Source: Candidatus Sodaliphilus limicaballi (GTDB lineage: Bacteria; Bacteroidota; Bacteroidia; Bacteroidales; Muribaculaceae). Taken from it: a DNA stretch of 15,776 bases. The position numbers and the translations under genes were made by a program. This document shows positions 14,006 through 15,776 of the stretch, one piece after another. A model generated the notes under the pieces. It saw only the letters and a program-made list of their open reading frames with translations. It was not told where the DNA came from and did no database searches. The DNA lies in NCBI GenBank assembly GCA_018065815.1, contig JAGHSP010000194.1, positions 1-15,776 of the forward strand, given 5' to 3'. The number at the start of each line of letters is the position of its first letter. The stretch's first letter is position 1.

Positions 14006-14791
14006 ATGATTTACCTAAAGACAGATGAAGAAATAGAGCTTCTGCGTGAAGCTAACCTTGTAGTGGCCCGCACACTTGGCGAAGTCGCCAAGTGGGTGGC
14101 CCCTGGGGTTACTACTCGCAAGCTTGACCAGATAGCTGAAGACTACATTCGCTCGCAAGAGTGTGTGCCAGGATTCAAGGGTCTGTACGGTTTTCCGGCA
14201 ACATTGTGCATCTCGGTTAACGAGGTTGTTGTGCACGGTTTCCCCTCAAATTATGCACTGCGCGAGGGTGACATCGTTTCGTGTGACTGCGGAGCTGTTA
14301 CAAAAGCTGGTTTCAATGGCGATTCTACCTACACGTTCTGTGTGGGTGAGGTAAGCGAAGAGGTGAAGGCCTTGCTGCGCACTACAAAGGAATCGCTCTA
14401 TGTGGGAATCGAGAAAGCCGTTCCTGGGAACAGAATCGGTGATATCGGTAACGCAATCCAGCAATATTGCGAGAAACGTGGTTATAGCGTGGTTCGCGAG
14501 ATGTGTGGACATGGTGTTGGGAAGAAACTTCATGAAGATCCTGAAGTCCCTAACTACGGACGCCGCGGAACCGGCGCCTTGATTAAAAACGGCATGTGCA
14601 TTGCAATCGAGCCTATGATCAACATGGGAAGCAAGAACATCGTTACTGAAAGCGATGGCTGGACAACCCGCACACGTGACCGCAAGCCCAGTGCTCACTT
14701 CGAGCATAGCATAGCAGTTCATCATGGTAAGCCTGACATCCTTTCTTCGTTTAATTATATAAAAGAAGTATTAGGTGATCGCTTCATTTGA
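14006..14791 (+). CDS. map: Type I methionine aminopeptidase
   Basis: This cytosolic metalloenzyme removes the initiator Met from new proteins. The 261-residue product has the pita-bread fold with all expected metal and substrate residues: His77 (VVVHGFP), Asp94, Asp106 (GDS), His169 (CGHGVG), His176 (LHEDP), Glu202 (AIEPM) and Glu233 (HFEHS). Asp94 and Asp106 are 12 residues apart, against 11 in E. coli (Asp97/Asp108), so there is one extra residue in the hairpin turn (AVTKAGFNG). Activity is not obviously affected. The enzyme ends in TGA. Its co-transcription with ribosomal genes matches its function on nascent chains. Confidence 0.96.
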   Translation: MIYLKTDEEIELLREANLVVARTLGEVAKWVAPGVTTRKLDQIAEDYIRSQECVPGFKGLYGFPATLCISVNEVVVHGFPSNYALREGDIVSCDCGAVTKAGFNGDSTYTFCVGEVSEEVKALLRTTKESLYVGIEKAVPGNRIGDIGNAIQQYCEKRGYSVVREMCGHGVGKKLHEDPEVPNYGRRGTGALIKNGMCIAIEPMINMGSKNIVTESDGWTTRTRDRKPSAHFEHSIAVHHGKPDILSSFNYIKEVLGDRFI

Positions 14792-14824
14792 CAACAGGTA
14801 AAACATTATTAATATTAAGCAAGT

Positions 14825-15043
14825 ATGGCAAAACAGACCGCAATAGAATTAGACGGTACAATCGTAGAGTCATTGTCTAACGCAATGTTCCGCGTTGAGC
14901 TGGAGAATGGTCATCAGATCATTGCTCATATCTCAGGAAAGATGCGCATGCATTACATCAAGATACTTCCTGGAGATAAGGTTCGTGTGGAGATGAGTCC
15001 CTATGATTTGACCAAAGGTAGAATTTCATTTAGATATAAATAA
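14825..15043 (+). CDS. infA: Translation initiation factor IF-1
   Basis: IF-1 occupies the 30S A site during initiation. The 72-residue product is the standard single OB-fold protein: MAKQTAIELDGTIVESLSNAMFRVELENGHQIIAHISGKMRMHYIKILPGDKVRVEMSPYDLTKGRISFRYK. The SGKMRMHYIKILPGDKV stretch is the family signature. It lies between map and rpmJ as in many Gram-positive and Bacteroidota genomes, with no SD site. Confidence 0.98.
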   Translation: MAKQTAIELDGTIVESLSNAMFRVELENGHQIIAHISGKMRMHYIKILPGDKVRVEMSPYDLTKGRISFRYK

Positions 15044-15059
15044 AAAATCACATAGAATT

Positions 15060-15176
15060 ATGAAAGTAAGAGCCTCTATCAAGAAGCGCACTCCTGATTG
15101 CAAGATCGTACGTCGCAAAGGTCGTTTGTACGTAATCAACAAAAAGAACCCTAAGTTCAAGGTACGTCAGGGCTAA
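15060..15176 (+). CDS. rpmJ: 50S ribosomal protein L36 (bL36), zinc-ligand-free form
   Basis: This 38-residue product, MKVRASIKKRTPDCKIV... ending KFKVRQG, aligns end to end with bacterial L36. The zinc-binding family form has Cys11, Cys14, Cys27 and His33. Here residue 11 is Thr, only Cys14 remains, residue 27 is Asn, and position 33 is Phe in a KFK context. It is therefore the zinc-independent (C-minus) variant. It is placed between infA and rpsM, the conserved location, and starts 16 bases after infA. Confidence 0.95.
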   Translation: MKVRASIKKRTPDCKIVRRKGRLYVINKKNPKFKVRQG

Positions 15177-15182
15177 AAAGTC

Positions 15183-15199
15183 GCAATTTTCAGGATTGC
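15183..15199 (+). promoter_or_regulatory. Short hairpin after rpmJ
   Basis: GCAAT (15183–15187) pairs with ATTGC (15195–15199) around a 7-base loop. The stem is only 5 bp and overlaps the repeated GGATTG block. Copy 1 of that element has no matching stem, so this hairpin may not be the conserved part. Confidence 0.3.
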
Positions 15200-15232
15200 T
15201 ATAGGTTGAGAAGCATTTTTTTGCTGCAACCT
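15186..15232 (+). repeat. Copy 2 of composite spacer element
   Basis: ATTTT (15186–15190), GGATTG (15193–15198) and ATAGGTTGAG (15201–15210) repeat the sequence seen before rpsG. AGGTTG (15203–15208) pairs with CAACCT (15227–15232), and inside it AGCA (15212–15215) pairs with TGCT (15222–15225) across a loop of six T. The closing GGTTG/CAACC stem is common to both copies, while the inner hairpin differs in sequence. Confidence 0.5.
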
Positions 15233-15256
15233 TACTTAAAATTCAATTAATTTGAT

Positions 15257-15265
15257 TAATTTTGC
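15257..15265 (+). promoter_or_regulatory. Bacteroidota-type promoter -7 element before rpsM
   Basis: TAATTTTGC is a perfect match to TAnnTTTGC. A transcript would start at about 15270–15273, leaving a ~15-base leader. The expected -33 TTG is not clear (TTACTTA near 15232–15238). A tandem near-copy, ATTAATTTG / ATTAATTTTG, at 15246–15264 offers a second, weaker -7. It would make rpsM and the genes after it partly independent of the upstream operon. Confidence 0.55.
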
Positions 15266-15286
15266 ACAAAAATTTAAAAAAATAAT

Positions 15287-15667
15287 ATGGCAGTACGTAT
15301 TGTCGGAGTAGATTTACCCCAAAACAAGCGCGGTGTTGTTGCATTGACCTACATTTACGGTATTGGTCGTAGCAGCGCTGCTACAATCCTGTTGAAGGCT
15401 GGTGTAAGCGAAGACACTAAGGTTAAGGATTGGACCGATGCCGAGGCAGCTAAGGTGCGCGAGGTAATCGGTAACGAGTACAAGGTTGAAGGTGACCTTC
15501 GTACAGAGATTCAGATGAACATCAAGCGACTTATGGACATCGGTTGCTATCGTGGTGTCCGTCATCGTAACGGTCTTCCCGTTCGTGGTCAGAGTACAAA
15601 GAACAACGCTCGTACACGTAAGGGTCGCAAGAAAACAGTTGCAAACAAGAAGAAAGCTACTAAATAA
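15287..15667 (+). CDS. rpsM: 30S ribosomal protein S13 (uS13)
   Basis: S13 sits on the 30S head, pairs with S19, and forms bridges B1a/B1b to the 50S. The 126-residue product starts MAVRIVGVDLPQNKRGVVALTYIYGIGRSSA, the classic family N-terminus with the helix-hairpin-helix. It ends in a basic tail (RGVRHRNGLPVRGQSTKNNARTRKGRKKTVANKKKATK) that reaches the P-site tRNA. It is the first gene of the alpha block and has its own promoter-like sequence. Confidence 0.98.
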   Translation: MAVRIVGVDLPQNKRGVVALTYIYGIGRSSAATILLKAGVSEDTKVKDWTDAEAAKVREVIGNEYKVEGDLRTEIQMNIKRLMDIGCYRGVRHRNGLPVRGQSTKNNARTRKGRKKTVANKKKATK

Positions 15668-15676
15668 TAATTAAGT

Positions 15677-15776
15677 ATGGCAAAAAAGACAGTCGCAGCA
15701 AAGAAGAGAGTTGTTAAGGTTGACGGCGTAGGTCAACTTCACGTGCATTCTTCTTTCAACAACATCATTGTGTGCC
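15677..15776 (+). CDS. rpsK: 30S ribosomal protein S11 (uS11), 5' part only
   Basis: The ATG at 15677, nine bases after the rpsM stop, opens a frame that runs off the window after 33 codons: MAKKTVAAKKRVVKVDGVGQLHVHSSFNNIIVC. The HVHSSFNNIIV block is the start of the conserved S11 fold (platform of the 30S near the E site). The rest of the gene, and probably rpsD, rpoA and rplQ, lie beyond the window. Confidence 0.93.
   Translation, partial: MAKKTVAAKKRVVKVDGVGQLHVHSSFNNIIVC

Larger units (their letters stand above)
15177..15286 (+). promoter_or_regulatory. 110-bp rpmJ–rpsM spacer with hairpins and a promoter
   Basis: In order it holds a short hairpin (15183–15199), the second copy of the repeated composite element, a larger hairpin (15203–15232), and a promoter -7 element (15257–15265). 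The last ~20 bases are an A-rich leader. There is no T-tract after either hairpin, so I do not call a terminator. Confidence 0.6.

Overview
The window is a single dense block of 30 co-directional genes, all on the + strand. It is the fused str–S10–spc–alpha ribosomal-protein superoperon of a member of the Bacteroidota, most likely the order Bacteroidales. Three things point there. The leaders are A/T-rich and almost always lack a Shine-Dalgarno sequence. One spacer carries a perfect TAnnTTTGC -7 element. The protein variants also fit: a zinc-ligand-free L36, a long cysteine-poor S14, and map–infA–rpmJ lying between secY and rpsM. A family-level placement (for example Muribaculaceae or Prevotellaceae) would be a guess.

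Layout. Positions 28–3217 are the str part: rpsL, rpsG, fusA, with no tuf gene after fusA. Positions 3238–8423 are the S10 part: rpsJ, rplC, rplD, rplW, rplB, rpsS, rplV, rpsC, rplP, rpmC, rpsQ. Positions 8432–15176 are the spc part: rplN, rplX, rplE, rpsN, rpsH, rplF, rplR, rpsE, rpmD, rplO, secY, map, infA, rpmJ; adk is absent. From 15287 the alpha part begins with rpsM and a truncated rpsK that runs off the window. Most spacers are under 50 bp, and two gene pairs overlap by one base (TAATG). No intergenic stretch exceeds 300 bp. I saw no tRNA, rRNA, mobile element or CRISPR array.

The genes work together. The ribosomal proteins build both subunits, EF-G and IF1 drive translocation and initiation, SecY forms the export channel, and methionine aminopeptidase trims new N-termini. 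This is core chromosome, and I see no novel protein system.

The non-routine signals are in the spacers and a few residues. (1) A composite sequence, ATTTT–GGATTG–ATAGGTTGAG, appears in both the rpsL–rpsG and rpmJ–rpsM spacers. In both it is followed by a hairpin and then CAACC, which can pair back to GGTTG. (2) The rpsN–rpsH spacer holds a strong hairpin with a competing alternative fold. (3) A Bacteroidota-type promoter lies just before rpsM. (4) Strong Shine-Dalgarno sites occur at only rplW and rplF, plus a weaker one at rplE, in an otherwise SD-free operon. (5) S12 has Met at the position of the classic streptomycin-resistance lysine 88.
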